Shown here in pieces: positions 47,881 through 60,800 of a DNA stretch of 64,000 bases. Location of the stretch: NCBI GenBank assembly GCA_019914995.1, contig CM034127.1:6386001-6450000 (forward strand). Direction: 5' to 3'. This stretch comes from Acanthochlamys bracteata (taxonomy: Eukaryota > Streptophyta > Magnoliopsida > Pandanales > Velloziaceae). The notes below the pieces were generated by a model that had not been told where the DNA came from, searched no databases, and saw only the letters and a list, made by a program, of their open reading frames with translations. The translations under genes and the position numbers were made by a program. Each line of letters starts with the position of its first letter. Within the stretch, counting starts at the first letter, position 1.

Positions 47881-49610
47881 GGTACTTCGCTGACTCCAGG
47901 AGTTCTTCCGCAAACTTCTTGTGGGTTTCTCTTCTGCAGAGTCCAATAACACAGCTGTAGAAAGATAGACCAATTTAGTTTTATTCAATTGAAAATTATC
48001 AATATTTGTCAATATATTTAGCCTGTGCCAATCAGGAACGTATGTCAATTGGAGAAGCTTCTTGCGATCTGAGCTATCCTTTTCTAAATGAAATAAATGA
48101 AAACTTAAAATAGTAGTGCAAAAGTCCCATTACAGGAACACTGTTTTACTTTTTAAAACTTTCTTATTTCTGAAGGGCTTGTTGGGTAAGGAACTTCCAA
48201 AATTCATCGTACTTCGGAGTTCATCGGAGTTTGACAATGGGTCGCTCAAATTTTCTATAATCCAGTGAGGACGCCAGAGATTGGTAGTTTGTTGTCGGTG
48301 ACCCGCTAATAAAATATATTTGATTATTTTTATTAGAGGTCATATATTGTAAAATAAATAATCAACAAGAAAGAATAATTCACAAAAAAATATATGCATC
48401 GCGGTATTTATAAAATATACTTATATTTCTTAATGTATATTTTATAAATAGTTTCAGAATTTTGAAACCTAATTTGACGACGGCCAAAATTTATAACTAC
48501 CTTTTAAAAATTCAGTACACTTTATAAATACACAATTAAACAAGCACCTAATTCATTCATTCGGAGAGGGGTATGGACTACACATAGATCAATCATCTAT
48601 GATCAGTTCTAATTTTGGTTTAGGAAGACAATTTTCTTTTTCCCTCTTGAAGTACATATACAATACCAATGTATGTCGTATGATTGCAAATGCCAGCACT
48701 AATTTATACATATAAATTATATATATATACCCGCACCAATATCTATTTTAACAAACACGTTAGAAAGACGGCAAGGGTTCAAAGAGTTTCTATCACTAGC
48801 ATGGTTTTAACCAAAAGAGAAGTGAGCATATCAACACAACCTTGCTTGCTAAGCTTGAAAAGTTTGTACATGTGTGAATGTGACCAGCTTTCCAGCAACA
48901 TGATAAGTGTTAGAATATCATGGGTTTGGTTGAATGCAATATTATTTTAAGAATGAACTGGACATTTTGGTAGGTAAAGATTTAGTCTTTGCATATGCGG
49001 ATATGCCATCTGGCCGAACCAGGTAAGAAGGCTGCTGGCATCAAACCGATGATACTCATGAGAATGAAGTCTACAAGCAACATCAGATGATTGGCTAATT
49101 TGGCAAAATATAAAAGAAATTAAATTGATGGAATGTCTGATCGTTACTAATGAAATTCCAGATGATTACATCCCCACTTACTCCATCTATTAAACTTTCT
49201 ATTACTTATTCCATCCTTTTTGAGTTCTATCAGTGCGGGTGGATGCTGTGACATTTGTAATGACGAATATTTCGAAGGCGACATTCCCCATCAAAATTAT
49301 CGTTCAGTTACTCTTTCAAAAATTATTTTCTAGACGTCTCAACTTGGATGCAATTGATAAGTTAGTATGTCAACGTTCTCAATGAAAAACTATTTTTCAC
49401 CAAAAAGAAATAAATAATTATATACCCTGTTCAAGAAAATAGCACTCTACTCTTATTCCATGTTATCTCTCTCTTTCTCCCTTACCTAGGCAAGTAGATT
49501 TTGGCTAAACTGCGTTCGGATTTTGCTCTTGAGATTTGTTTTGATGTCTTTAGAATAGAAACACACTATATTATTAAGGACGCACAATGCACACACAAAA
49601 AAATTGTCAA
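47881..49610. other. Intergenic DNA upstream of the PM19-like cluster
   Basis: It contains frames of 75 and 88 codons (47821-48048 minus, 48684-48950 plus) without recognised motifs, and a short TA microsatellite near 48716-48730. No gene is supported. Confidence 0.3.
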
Positions 49611-50790
49611 TGAAATCGTCAAATTTAATCTTCACTGTTGAATATGAAGAATTATAATTTATGAATATTTTGCTAAATTTTTGTTAACATTTATCAAAAT
49701 TTTTTATCAAAATGACACAATAAAAATATATAAATATTTTGATCAAGAGTTTCGATGGAGATCGATTCGTATTCCGATTGAGTTAAAATTTTATCAATAT
49801 GTTCTCAAATTATGGTTATTCATATCTAAGAGTAAAATTTGAATTTGGAAATTTTGATGCCCACTTTTTATTGGCATGTGTACTGTGTGTCTTTAGAAAT
49901 AGCCTGTGCTTCTTTTTAGATGAAGATATACACACACTCATCACCGTGCGTGCACACCCACACACAAAATATGGATCGTCCGATCGCGAGTCCAATGGTA
50001 TACATGCGTGTGATTGATTTTTACAATTTTAGCATCAATTTATGATTCTGGGTCGAACTAAATCTAAGACCCGAGTGCGACTGTATGCAACCTAGTGCGA
50101 CCAACATGAATCGCACTTCATATTCGGTTCACAATGGGTTGCAACCATATGAGATCTAACTACAATTGTGTGTGACCCAGTGCGACCAATACGAGTCGCA
50201 CTTGGCGCATCTATATTAGACCCAAGTGCGACTTGGTTACGATTTAAGACCGTGTGCGATCTAATTAAAAATTAGATCTAATTAAGAATAAATTTATAAA
50301 AATCTTAATATATGTTCTCTCATCAGGATTTGAGCTAATGCCTTTTAAATACAAAATCACCCTCCTTACTGATGGAACTACAACACATTTTAAAAAATTT
50401 TCATAAAATTATTAATAATGTAAAATATTCGACCTTATGCGACTCTTTACAATTTTGTGCGACCTCCACGAAGTAGGCATATATAATGATTCATTTGCTG
50501 TCAAAGAGAATCGTAAAACTAAAACAGAAATTTACAAGGACCGCTAGATTCGTAATCATATATATAGATATAGGCTCACCATGGGGCACTGTCACTTACA
50601 ATGCTACGAACTCAATCTACACCTTTAAATATGATTTATTATGAGTTAGGATCATTGTAGTAAAATTTTAACTTAATCAGATCAAGAATCGACCTCCATC
50701 CATTGTCTTGATCAATATGACAAAAAATTAAAAAACTTAAAAATATATGCCGTTGTTGGACTATATCAAATTTGATAGGACTGTTTATCA
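49611..50790. mobile_element. Long-inverted-repeat element (Mutator-like or foldback) with GTGCGAC array
   Basis: Left arm about 49611-49815 and right arm about 50625-50790 are imperfect inverted repeats. For example TTTTGATCAAGA, GATGGAGATCGATTC and GAGTTAAAATTTTA on the left match the reverse of TAAAATTTTAACTTAATC, GAATCGACCTCCATC and TCTTGATCAATATGA on the right. The left arm has about 50 bp extra. Between the arms, 50070-50475 holds about nine copies of (G/A)TGCGAC in both orientations. There is no coding region. Borders and superfamily are uncertain. Confidence 0.45.
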
Positions 50791-51989
50791 TGCATGATTC
50801 ATTAACATGAATGTTCACTCTTAATGGAAAATCAAATATAAAAAGTCAGAAGTGGTGCCTAAAGCTTGAACTGAATAGGTGAAATCAAGAACACATGGCT
50901 TGCCATCGAAGAACCAATACGTCTATTTACAAGATCATGCTCCTTAAAGTGAGAACAATTATTAATATTTGTTGCTATACATTTCACTATACATACTCTT
51001 TTCTTCTTCCTTTTATGAAGATTGTTGTTCTTGTTGCTGTTATAATCATAAAAGATTCTAAGGATGAAATATTATCAAGAAAAATAGAAACAAATTGATA
51101 ACTGAGTATTGTAAATCAGCAACAATCGTAAGCTACAGATATTATTGAATAGGGGCTTTTAAATTGCAAGAGATACTTGCTAGTAATAGACTTGCCAACA
51201 TAACTACCAAAATATAAAACAAAAGATGAGCCAAATTTTATCATGGTGATCCTGACCATTGATGGTAATCTACCGAGTGTTACTAACATTGTCAAATTTG
51301 CCACTAAAAGCGTTACTAAAAGCATATAATTATTAATAATAATATAATTTAGAAATAAAATATTTGTTGGAGATCTTACTATGTTAAATCTCAATCTAAT
51401 ATACATTTACTATTGTAATAACTAAAAATTAGAAAGAAAAAGAAATAAAATTTTTTAGAGAATTTTTATGAGACTGCTTTGTAGGAGAAATCTGTTCTTA
51501 TGAGTTACTTAAATTAGTTGGCTATTCTTTGACTGCTCTATAGAAAAATTTTGTCTTTATGAGTCAATAGGAGATAGTCGACTGATTTTCTAAACAATTT
51601 TCTATTTTATTGATATACACAACTTGATTTTAAATTATTAATTCATCTAAATAGTATATTGAATTCCTAATACTTGTAACCGTCAAAACACTATAAGAGT
51701 TCCAACAACTGTGACACATAAGATTGAAGATGCGAATTCCTGAAGTCTTTTATTTGTGTGGCATACAATCTAATTATAGATAGGTCTAATGGGAGAGACA
51801 ATTGTTGCTACTTATGACAAGTTCAATTTCATAGATTTGGAGTTTAGATTTATGAGCATCCTAACACAACTTTTAGAATGGACTAATTTTATCTTTATGA
51901 AGTCATTTATGAAGGTGTCAAGCAAATGGAGAAAATGGAGAGTGAATAAGTTTATAAAGTTATTAGAATCAATTTGATACAGATTAAGG
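50791..51989. other. Intergenic DNA, possibly the eroded 5' part of the copia fossil
   Basis: It has several frames of 60-96 codons without identifiable domains. No LTR could be recognised by eye. Confidence 0.25.
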
Positions 51990-54900
51990 AAAATAATAGG
52001 CGGTATTCTTTACAAATAAGATACAGCATGTGCTTGTTATTACAAAGAAATTATTGTCTTTATCATAAGTGGATAATCTTGCCTGTAAGACTCATATAGA
52101 GATGGGATCACATAACTTATCGAGGATATGCAGAAGCTCTTGGAGGCTGAAAAAATCAGTTCAAACCTTTGTAACGTGCGTGGGGTAATAGAATATAAAA
52201 GATGCTTGGACACTTTTTGTCTGAAAGTCCTTTATGATAGAAAGTTCTTGTCATAACCATTTGAGATAAAGTTACCATATACGAGGAGTGTGTCAACCGT
52301 AAACAACACCATGCAAGTTTGAAAGATAAATTATTAGGGTTACAGATAAGTTCGAATTGCTTCAATCCGATGTATGAAAGTCACTGCAATTTGTTTTATT
52401 AGTTTAAAATATTTTGTGCAGTTTATTGATGAATTTTTCAAGAGAAGCTCGGAACTCTTTATTCGAATAAAGTAGGAGGTATTTGAAATGTTCAATTTTC
52501 AAATACTTGGTAGAATTTTTTCCAGTAGTAGGATTAGCTCCAAAAGATGTCTTTAATATGAAAAAATATTTTGGGATATCGGTCATGAATTCCATTGCCC
52601 ATATATTATCATCTTCATAGATGATTGATCGCAAAAAAAGATAAAAAAATAATTATACAAAGGAGAACGATGCGTTATTTCTTGCGGTGATCGTATTGGT
52701 AGTAGAAGAGTATGATGCAAAACACGATTCGACTATAGAGTTTTTACCGATGGGATCCCAATCTTGTGCCTATACCAACGGATGAGTTAATGAAATATAG
52801 TGGAGCCCTAGACCTACTTTTCTTAGGCATTCAATCACAAAAGAAAGACACCTAAATGGCACCTGAGAGGTGTGATGCCTACTTTCTTTAGACGATCTTA
52901 ATTGATATTGCTCATTAATGAAAAAAGGAGAGATATCTTTTATCAAGAAAGCGCTGAACAGTCAATATGTATCACTATGAGTGGAAGATAATTAAGAAAA
53001 TCTTGAGGCTCTTCATAAGACTAGAATATGGTAGATAATTCTCTATCGCAATGCTGAGAAGCTATTGAAACAAATGGGTGTATAGGGTCAACCAAGCTAG
53101 CAGCGATCAAGTATAATAGTATCATATTCGGTGGGTGACGAAAGGCTATACATAGAAGGAAGTAATTATCTTTTGACAATAGTTCATGTGGTGTTCTTAG
53201 TGATGTTTACATCATTGATCTCTATTTAGAGCAGCTCAACATGAAGGCTACATTAATGAACTATGAGGTATGAAAAGAAGAGATATATGATCTATTAAAA
53301 GGCTCTACCGTGAAGAATAATAACGATTTGATTTGTTGATTGATCAAATCTTTTTATCGATTTAAATGAGCACCATTGTGTTAGTATAAGAGATTCATCG
53401 ATTGGGAGTCACAGGTACAACAATTTGTGTCAGACTCTTATGCGCATGTCAAGAGAATGAGAGAGATGGACTCGTTATCTTACTGTCGTATGTGAATGAT
53501 ATACTTGTGGCAAATTAAAAAAAAGACTCAGTCAACAATTGAAGGCTCAACTTAGTAGTCTATTCGATACTAAAAATTTGGAGTCGATAAACTACATACT
53601 AGGGATGCAAATAAGGCAAATGGATGAAATAAAAAGATTATATTATCTCAAACTAGTTAGATGAGAAAAGTGCTGCAACGATTTAATATACATGGCGTAA
53701 GCTGATGTTTATCTTACTCTCTATTATCTCAAAATATTCTATTTATTACACTGCCAGGAGAAAAAGAAGATAGTGATATCGTGAGTACTATATTCATTAG
53801 TAGTGAGAAATTTATGAATGTTATGAAATCCACTCAAGCTGACATTGCACATGTAGTGAGTGTAATAATAGGTTTGTGACATGTCCTCATCTTGAATATT
53901 GAAATCGGATGAAAGAAATCCTTGAATATATGAAAAAATTTTAATGTTGCATTTTATTGAAGAGGATCTGATTTTGTTTACGAAGATTTGTTTAATGTGA
54001 AGAAAAATATAATTTGGATAAAAAGTACTTCGAGTTATGTATGTTGGAACCCCAAAAGTTGATTTTGATGATCACAAGAATAAGAATTAAAGTTTATAAG
54101 TTGAGTGGATTAATGGTTAACTAAACTGTGTAGAATTGAAAGTACAAATTCTTCCTAATAAATAGTTCTAATCTAGCCAGTTGCTTTATAAAAAACTCTA
54201 TATCAAGCGCATTACAAAAATCTGATAAGTGGTGTAATAGCAGAAAAGAGCAAGAATAGAGCTGAACAGAGAAATTGATTAAAAAAAAAGAGAAGTTTCA
54301 CGAAGAACAGTTGACTCAATTACTATTGATCTTGATCCGAGAAAAAATAATTATTTTACAAATTTTAGAGGTAGCTTCGATAGTGATGCAGATTCACTTT
54401 AATCATAATCTTTTTACTAGAGTTCGAACAACATGCACATAATTATCAAACTATGATCAACACAACCTCTAAAAATTCATGAAATATTAGAGAAAAATTT
54501 TAAAAATATGCATTGTAAAAGATCAGACAATATAGAAGTCTTTCAGATGAAGTTTGATCAAAATTTTTGCATCCATTTATACCCAAATTTTGAGAAATAT
54601 TTGAGCTTCATGTCCACTACCAATTTACATCAAGAATAGTAAAAAATCACAACAAATTATGGTAAAAGCACAATACTAAAGTGTCATTAGAATTATTCCG
54701 TCAATATGCTAGATTTTGAGTTCAGAAATTAAATTTCAGTTTTTATTCAAAAAACAGTCAAAGATCTAGTTATACAAAATACACATACATTTGATCCGCT
54801 ATGTTGCTGCAACAGCATTTTTACAATAACATGTTAGATAGAACTACTACACCAAGTGATGAAAATAGCGAACCCGACAAGAAGAAACAGTCTACAAAGA

Positions 54901-56630
54901 GCTTTCATTCAAGATTCACAAGACTAAATTCAAATATCATTTCATTGCATATCATCGTTAATCTTACTAGAAGACTAAATGATAATATAGTTCAACTCAC
55001 TAATATTTTTTATTGGAAAACAAGTCTATACATTACAACTCACAGCAACCAAGTTAACCCAAAGCCATCTTAGAGTAATAAACACTAGACGGGAACCTCA
55101 CATTCGTGATCTATAAACTGGAAAGAAAAAATCAAATTAAACTTTAATCCACTCTAGTCACTTGATCAGATCATCATTTTCATGCTGAAGGCCACCAGAA
55201 AGAGCAAATATATTGTACAATCGATAAAAAAGAAGAGCACACACTCGAGAAAATTTGAAAACAACCGACAATCTTATTTAATACTACAAAAAAGATCTAA
55301 TTAAATCATAACTGTAAATTAATTGATATTTGAGGAGGTAGCTGGAAGATTGAGTAGACATTCTACTTACCTCTATCAAAATCCAACCGTTGAAAATCTA
55401 TTTAATGGAATTCGAATGACTACGTGTAGAAGAGAAATTGATTGATAACACTATAGAAAATACAAAAGAGATAACCAAAATATATTTCTACCATTAGGAG
55501 ATTAGAAAGTGTTTCTACTGAAAAAAAAAGAATATATACAATAGAACTCATAAAAAATATACACAAAAAAGAAAATACCTTAAAGAGCCAACATACTATT
55601 ACCATCTACCAGGAGCTTGAGCTTCATTGAGATAATGTATTTGGCATTTCTTTTTCATTCTCTTGCTTTACTGAGTTTAAATTCAACTTTATGAAAGAGA
55701 TCCTATATTTTAAAACTGTTTGTTACATAACAATTTGATTTTACGAGAGTGCGATTTGCAGTCGATGAGAAGGGCTTGACTAAGCCTTGTAATTATAATA
55801 GTCTTATAAGAAGTTATGTATTAGAATAAGGCCATGGCTAAGATTTGTGTGATAGCGGCTGAAAAGACTTGTGAGTCTAGTAGGCTATTGATGGCTCATC
55901 TCGTAGAGAGAATCGGATAAGATAATTGTATTTTGCTAAATACATTATCTTGATAATTATAACAGTTTAACAAAGATGAATGAAATTCACTCTTAATAAA
56001 CAGTTATCGTAGACGTAGACAAATTTTTTTATCGATTCACATAAATCTTACGTGTTTGTGTAAATAATTTTTTTATCTTATTTGTACTTGAAACTAACAT
56101 AAAACACTAAGTAGAAAATTTGTTTACGTTCAGTAGACTATAGTGCTGTTATTTTGTAAAAAATTAAGCTCTAATTAGTTAGAAGAATTGCACTGAAGTT
56201 TTAACTATCAACTCAATTCACCCTCTATCTTGAGTTGGTTGTGTAGGTTTAACCAATAATGTATGTTTTCTTATATGTGTGATATTATTTGGTGCACCAA
56301 GTTATACACATTATAATTTTGCTTACAACGAAAGCTGAATATATGGCTGTAAAATATACGTACGAAAAAGAAATCTATATAAACAGATTGTTGACAAAAC
56401 TAAAAAATAAGAAGCTCTATTTTTATTTTGTGATAGCCAAAGTGCCTTATATTTTATGAGAAATCTAGCATTTCATTCTACAACAAAGTACGTAGATGCT
56501 TAATACCATTATGTATGGGGAGTTATTTTCATTAAGAGTATTGCAATACTTAATATTCATATTAAAGAGAACCTTATATATGTCTTATCCGAGGCAGCAA
56601 TCTTTAATTTTTTTTTGATATCTCTGTATG
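51990..56630 (+). mobile_element. Ty1/copia retrotransposon fossil (Tork/Tnt1-like pol)
   Basis: Copia pol blocks follow one another in the expected order. They are a GAG-pre-integrase-like block (about 52090-52180), integrase core (about 52320-52520, with a YFV.FIDEFF-type segment), reverse transcriptase (about 53110-53530, containing LLSYVNDILVA, the YVDD-box region), RT C-terminal part (about 53530-53960, with ILGMQIR), and RNase H (about 53980-54041 and resuming about 56264-56620, with KAEYMAVK). It is heavily broken, with many lesions spread over the pol region, and old. It is interrupted by the later insertion 54042-56258. No gag or flanking LTRs could be identified by eye. Confidence 0.78.
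54042..56258. mobile_element. Solo-LTR-like insertion nested in the copia fossil
   Basis: A 2217-bp insertion with short inverted termini TGTTGG and CCAATA and a perfect 5-bp duplication ATGTA (54037-54041 and 56259-56263). The left end TGTTGGAACCCCAAAAGTTG and the right end AACTCAATTCACCCTCTATC have the look of long copia (SIRE/Maximus-type) LTRs. I find no internal copy of the left end, so this is one LTR rather than two. It has no recognisable genes, which fits a solo LTR left by recombination. It is younger than its host element. Confidence 0.65.
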
Positions 56631-56639
56631 AAATCACAA

Positions 56640-57690
56640 TAAATGATAGTGTTGAAAGTGACAATAATTATAGAGAAGTCGAAGGAAAATCGTTTTAAAA
56701 AGTGTAACGGAACCTAAAGTCAACTAGTATGCATATTTGCCTTGCTCCAATCATCTTACCTATTTTTTAGTGTTATCAAAAATTGACATTTATGTAGAGG
56801 TGTCTTATTATTATTTATTTTTGTTATTTTTTGAGGTAAATAATATAGTTCATTTTTTTGAAATAGGATAAAAATAATTTCTATTTTAAAAAAGCTTTAT
56901 TTTGAAAGCATTCCCAAATGCAGCCATAAGATGGAAGCCAACTGCTCAAAAAGTTTGATGATCATCTTAGGCACTTTATGTATTTGACCAAGTGGCATTG
57001 ACTCTTGCGCATAGAAAAAGAATAAATATGACAAATAAGTAAAAAATAGTAATAAAAGTTCCCTATAAAATATAACATAAGAATTTATACCTACTAATTT
57101 TGAAATTATTTTAAAGTAATGTTGTCTTCCAGTAGGATTTTTCTATTTTTTTAGATAAAATTCTTGTATTTTATGTTGGACTTATCTTATCTCAATTTTA
57201 GTATTTTTTAGACAAAATCTTTAAATGTATTTTATAATTTTACTATGTCTATCTATCGATAATTGAACAGATTCAATGTTTGTAATATTTAAACCATGCC
57301 AAATATGGCTTTAATAATAGGTGTGCTTGTTCCTAATATATGTTTTTCGTACAATATATGAAGAAAATATCTAACATCGGTTCTTTTTTTTTTCTTAGTT
57401 GTTTATTATTTTTTTTTTTTCGGCTCTAACACGAGAAATCCTAAATTCCTTAATACAGCTATAGATTAATACAGAATCACATATGATCATGACGTCTGTC
57501 CTCCTGATGCTGTTCGTATAGGCTTTATTCCCTGTTTGATCATTGATGTACCTATTCTAGTGCTAGGATTGTTAATGATGATTTCCAAACTTTAAGAACG
57601 ACCTGGTAAAGATATCACTCACTCGCTCAGCTAGCCAGTAATCAGCCAATCATTATCAGTTCCATAAAACATTCCTCCCAATCATCCGCT
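56640..57690. other. Intergenic DNA and distal promoter of FPS
   Basis: About 56780-56930 resembles the right half of a 250-bp AT-rich foldback element (AAGCATTCCCAAATGC). The rest has no supported feature. Confidence 0.3.
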
Positions 57691-57694
57691 TCCC

Positions 57695-57771
57695 TATAAA
57701 TATCAATCAACTCGATCCCATCATCTCCCCAAGTCCCCTCCACTCTCTGTAGACTCTCTCTCTCTCTCTCT
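57695..57771 (+). promoter_or_regulatory. FPS core promoter: TATA box and CT-rich leader
   Basis: TATAAATA (57695-57702) lies about 130 bp before the ATG. A CT dinucleotide tract (57754-57771) follows in the probable 5' UTR, a common pyrimidine-patch arrangement in plant promoters. Confidence 0.65.
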
Positions 57772-57829
57772 GTGTTTGATTCGCTTCCCCGGTAACTTTT
57801 TGTCTCTCTAGTTTTATATGCTTAAGTTA

Positions 57830-60800
57830 ATGGCGGCGGACGGGAATGCTGCCGTTGGCGATCTCCGGTCGGCTTTCGTGGAGGTCTACCGCATTCTCAA
57901 GACTGATCTGATTCAGGATCCCGCCTTCGACTTCACCAAGGATGCTCGCCATTGGGTTGATCGAGTAAGATACATTCCCGGTCCTGATCACTAATCTCTG
58001 ATCGATCTTTTCTCTTCCTTTTGATTTCTCTAGTTTTTTTTAACGGTTTCTCGAAATTTTCTCGGTAGATTATCGAATTGAATTGTTGGATTGTGTAGTT
58101 GTACGATCTGATGTGAATAATGTCATGACTTGTTTGTTTATTGTTTTAGTTTGTTTTCTGGAACTGGAGTTCTGGTTCATTTTGTTGTCTGCAGTTGATC
58201 TGTTGTTAATTTGAAGCCACTATCACGTTACAGAATTCCCCTGTCCGCTGCCTAATCATATGATTGCCATTGTATGTTTACTTTATTTTTTGGTCAATCT
58301 CGATTTAGTGTTGGTGAATGGAGCCACATTGTGCATGATCTTATCACCACTAAGATTAAACAGCATGCAGGCATGAGTAGACCACGATGCTTGCATCCTG
58401 CAATGGTTGTTTGAATGGCTTCCGACTAGAAGATTAGTTTATTGATGAAATTCAGAAAGCCAGTGAATTTTTTTCTTACGTGAGAACTGAGTTACTGGAA
58501 GCTGTTACCTCACATGAGTTGAAAATGTTTGCCTATTCACAGCATGTCATTTCTTTGAATTATTAGGCAGGAGCCACATTGTGCTTTGGTTCAGTCTTCG
58601 CCAAGATTAAAATAGCATTAGTGTACAAGTAGATATGAACCAATGTGGATTGGTGCTGGATTTTAACTAGATGATCATTTTTTTAATGAAGGTTCGAGAT
58701 GATTGGTAAAATGTGGTTTTGTTTGCCCTGTGAAGATGAGTCAATGGAAATTAATAAAGCATGCTCAATAAGTGTAACTGTGTAAGTATTAAGATAATAG
58801 CTAGACCATTTGTGAACGTTTAACCAAGTGAATTCATTCTTAATTTAGTTATGTTCTACTGAGGGAAGACTTTAGCAAGGAATATGATATGTATGGAGAT
58901 AAGGCTTTTACTTTGATTTATTGTTCGTATATATGAATTTTACTGGATTGTGAAGATTTGAAAATTCTCTAGCGTGGGCTGCGTATACATTCTTTAGAGC
59001 TATATGTATCATAATATAAACTTTACTTGACAATGTTATTTGGCATTGTGACCATTTTATTGTTTCCTATATGAATGCTATAATAGTTTCGCTGAATTAT
59101 TTTATCTTGGCCTGTTGCAGATGCTGGATTACAATGTACCTGGAGGTGAGTTGAAATTGTTCCTGGTTTCCGATTGATCAGTGTCTTCATGCATCACACT
59201 ACATCTACCCAAAGATGTATATGCATCCCCAACATGAAACAATAAATGACATACTAAACTTGTCATTTTTAGGGAAGCTGAATCGTGGAATGTCTGTGGT
59301 TGATAGCTACAAGCTGCTAAGAGAAAGAAAGGAACTAAGCAAAGAAGAATTCTTCTTGGCATCAGTTCTTGGTTGGTGCATTGAATGGGTATAGCACTTT
59401 ACACTTTTTAAACTAGTCACCATGATCAAGTTAAGTTGTTTCAAGATCTTGTATGTTTGATAAGAGAAATGCTGTGATCACTCTATAACTGTAATCTGTG
59501 CAGCTTCAAGCTTACTTTCTTGTCCTTGACGATATTATGGACAACTCTCACACAAGGCGAGGGCGACCTTGTTGGTTCAGAGTAGAAAAGGTTTAAGTTC
59601 TTCTTAATTATCTGAACTCTATTATCCTATGATTCGTATTTATTAGCTTTTATTGTTTTTAATCTTCGACATCTTGTTTTCATCAATGACCCCTGTGCTT
59701 GCAGTCAGGAATAGATTTTGACATCCTTTTTTATATATATTGTAGAAATAGACTGAGTTTGGAGAATTTATGTTGTATGTAGCAAGGTGATCATACTTTC
59801 ATCCATACAACTCTAATGTTGCAAATCTCCAATGTTGTTCTTTGATAGAGAAAACTATCCACAGTGCTTACCAAGATATGGTTCTATGACTATGTAATTT
59901 GAAAAGTCTAAATTACGTGCATTTTGTCCCACTTTCCATATTCTTTCTATACTGTACTTGAACACTTCTTCCTAAGAAAACTCTGATGTGCTGAATTGTT
60001 TTTCTGGAAATCTTGAAAGATCTTGGTTGAAATAAATGGTAAAAGCAACACATGATGTAACTTCTTTGACAACAACAAGCCAATGTGCCTGTCCAGATTA
60101 CTGAACTTTGGGGCCAATTCCTTCTGTCCATAATGTTTAAATATTTGATGGTCATGTCAGATGTAGTCTTCACTAGGAAATATTGCCTCTAGTTTATTCA
60201 TCCTTGCTTTCTTTTGTTAGGTAGGACTTATTGCTGCAAATGATGGTATATTACTTCGCAACCACATTTTCCGGATACTCAAGAAGCATTTCAGGAAACA
60301 ACCTTATTATGTAGATCTCCTAGATCTGTTTAATGAGGTGATTCCATTAGTCTGCATGTTGTCTTCAGATCTTTGGATTATTTTTTGTTCTTACTACTTA
60401 TTTCATCTATGCTGTACCAGGTTGAGTTTCAGACAGCATCTGGACAATTGTTGGATTTGATAACTACACATGAAGGAGAAAAGGATCTTTCAAAATACAA
60501 GATGCCAGTGTATGTCGACACTTAATCTTATCATGATTATACAACAAAATCTTGCCTAATAATGAGTTATCATAACAACCTTTGGCAAATGTCTTGAAGG
60601 CTTGGCAACTGCTAATAAATGACTGTGTTATCTACAGTTATCGCCGCATTGTTCAGTATAAGACTGCCTATTACTCATTCTATCTTCCGGTGAGTTGGAA
60701 TACTTTTGATTCTAAGGATTTTTGGTTGCAACCTAGTCAGTTTAATTTATGTCAGTCTAGATTAAGCTCTCATTAGCAATCATTCAGATAAAGATGTAGC

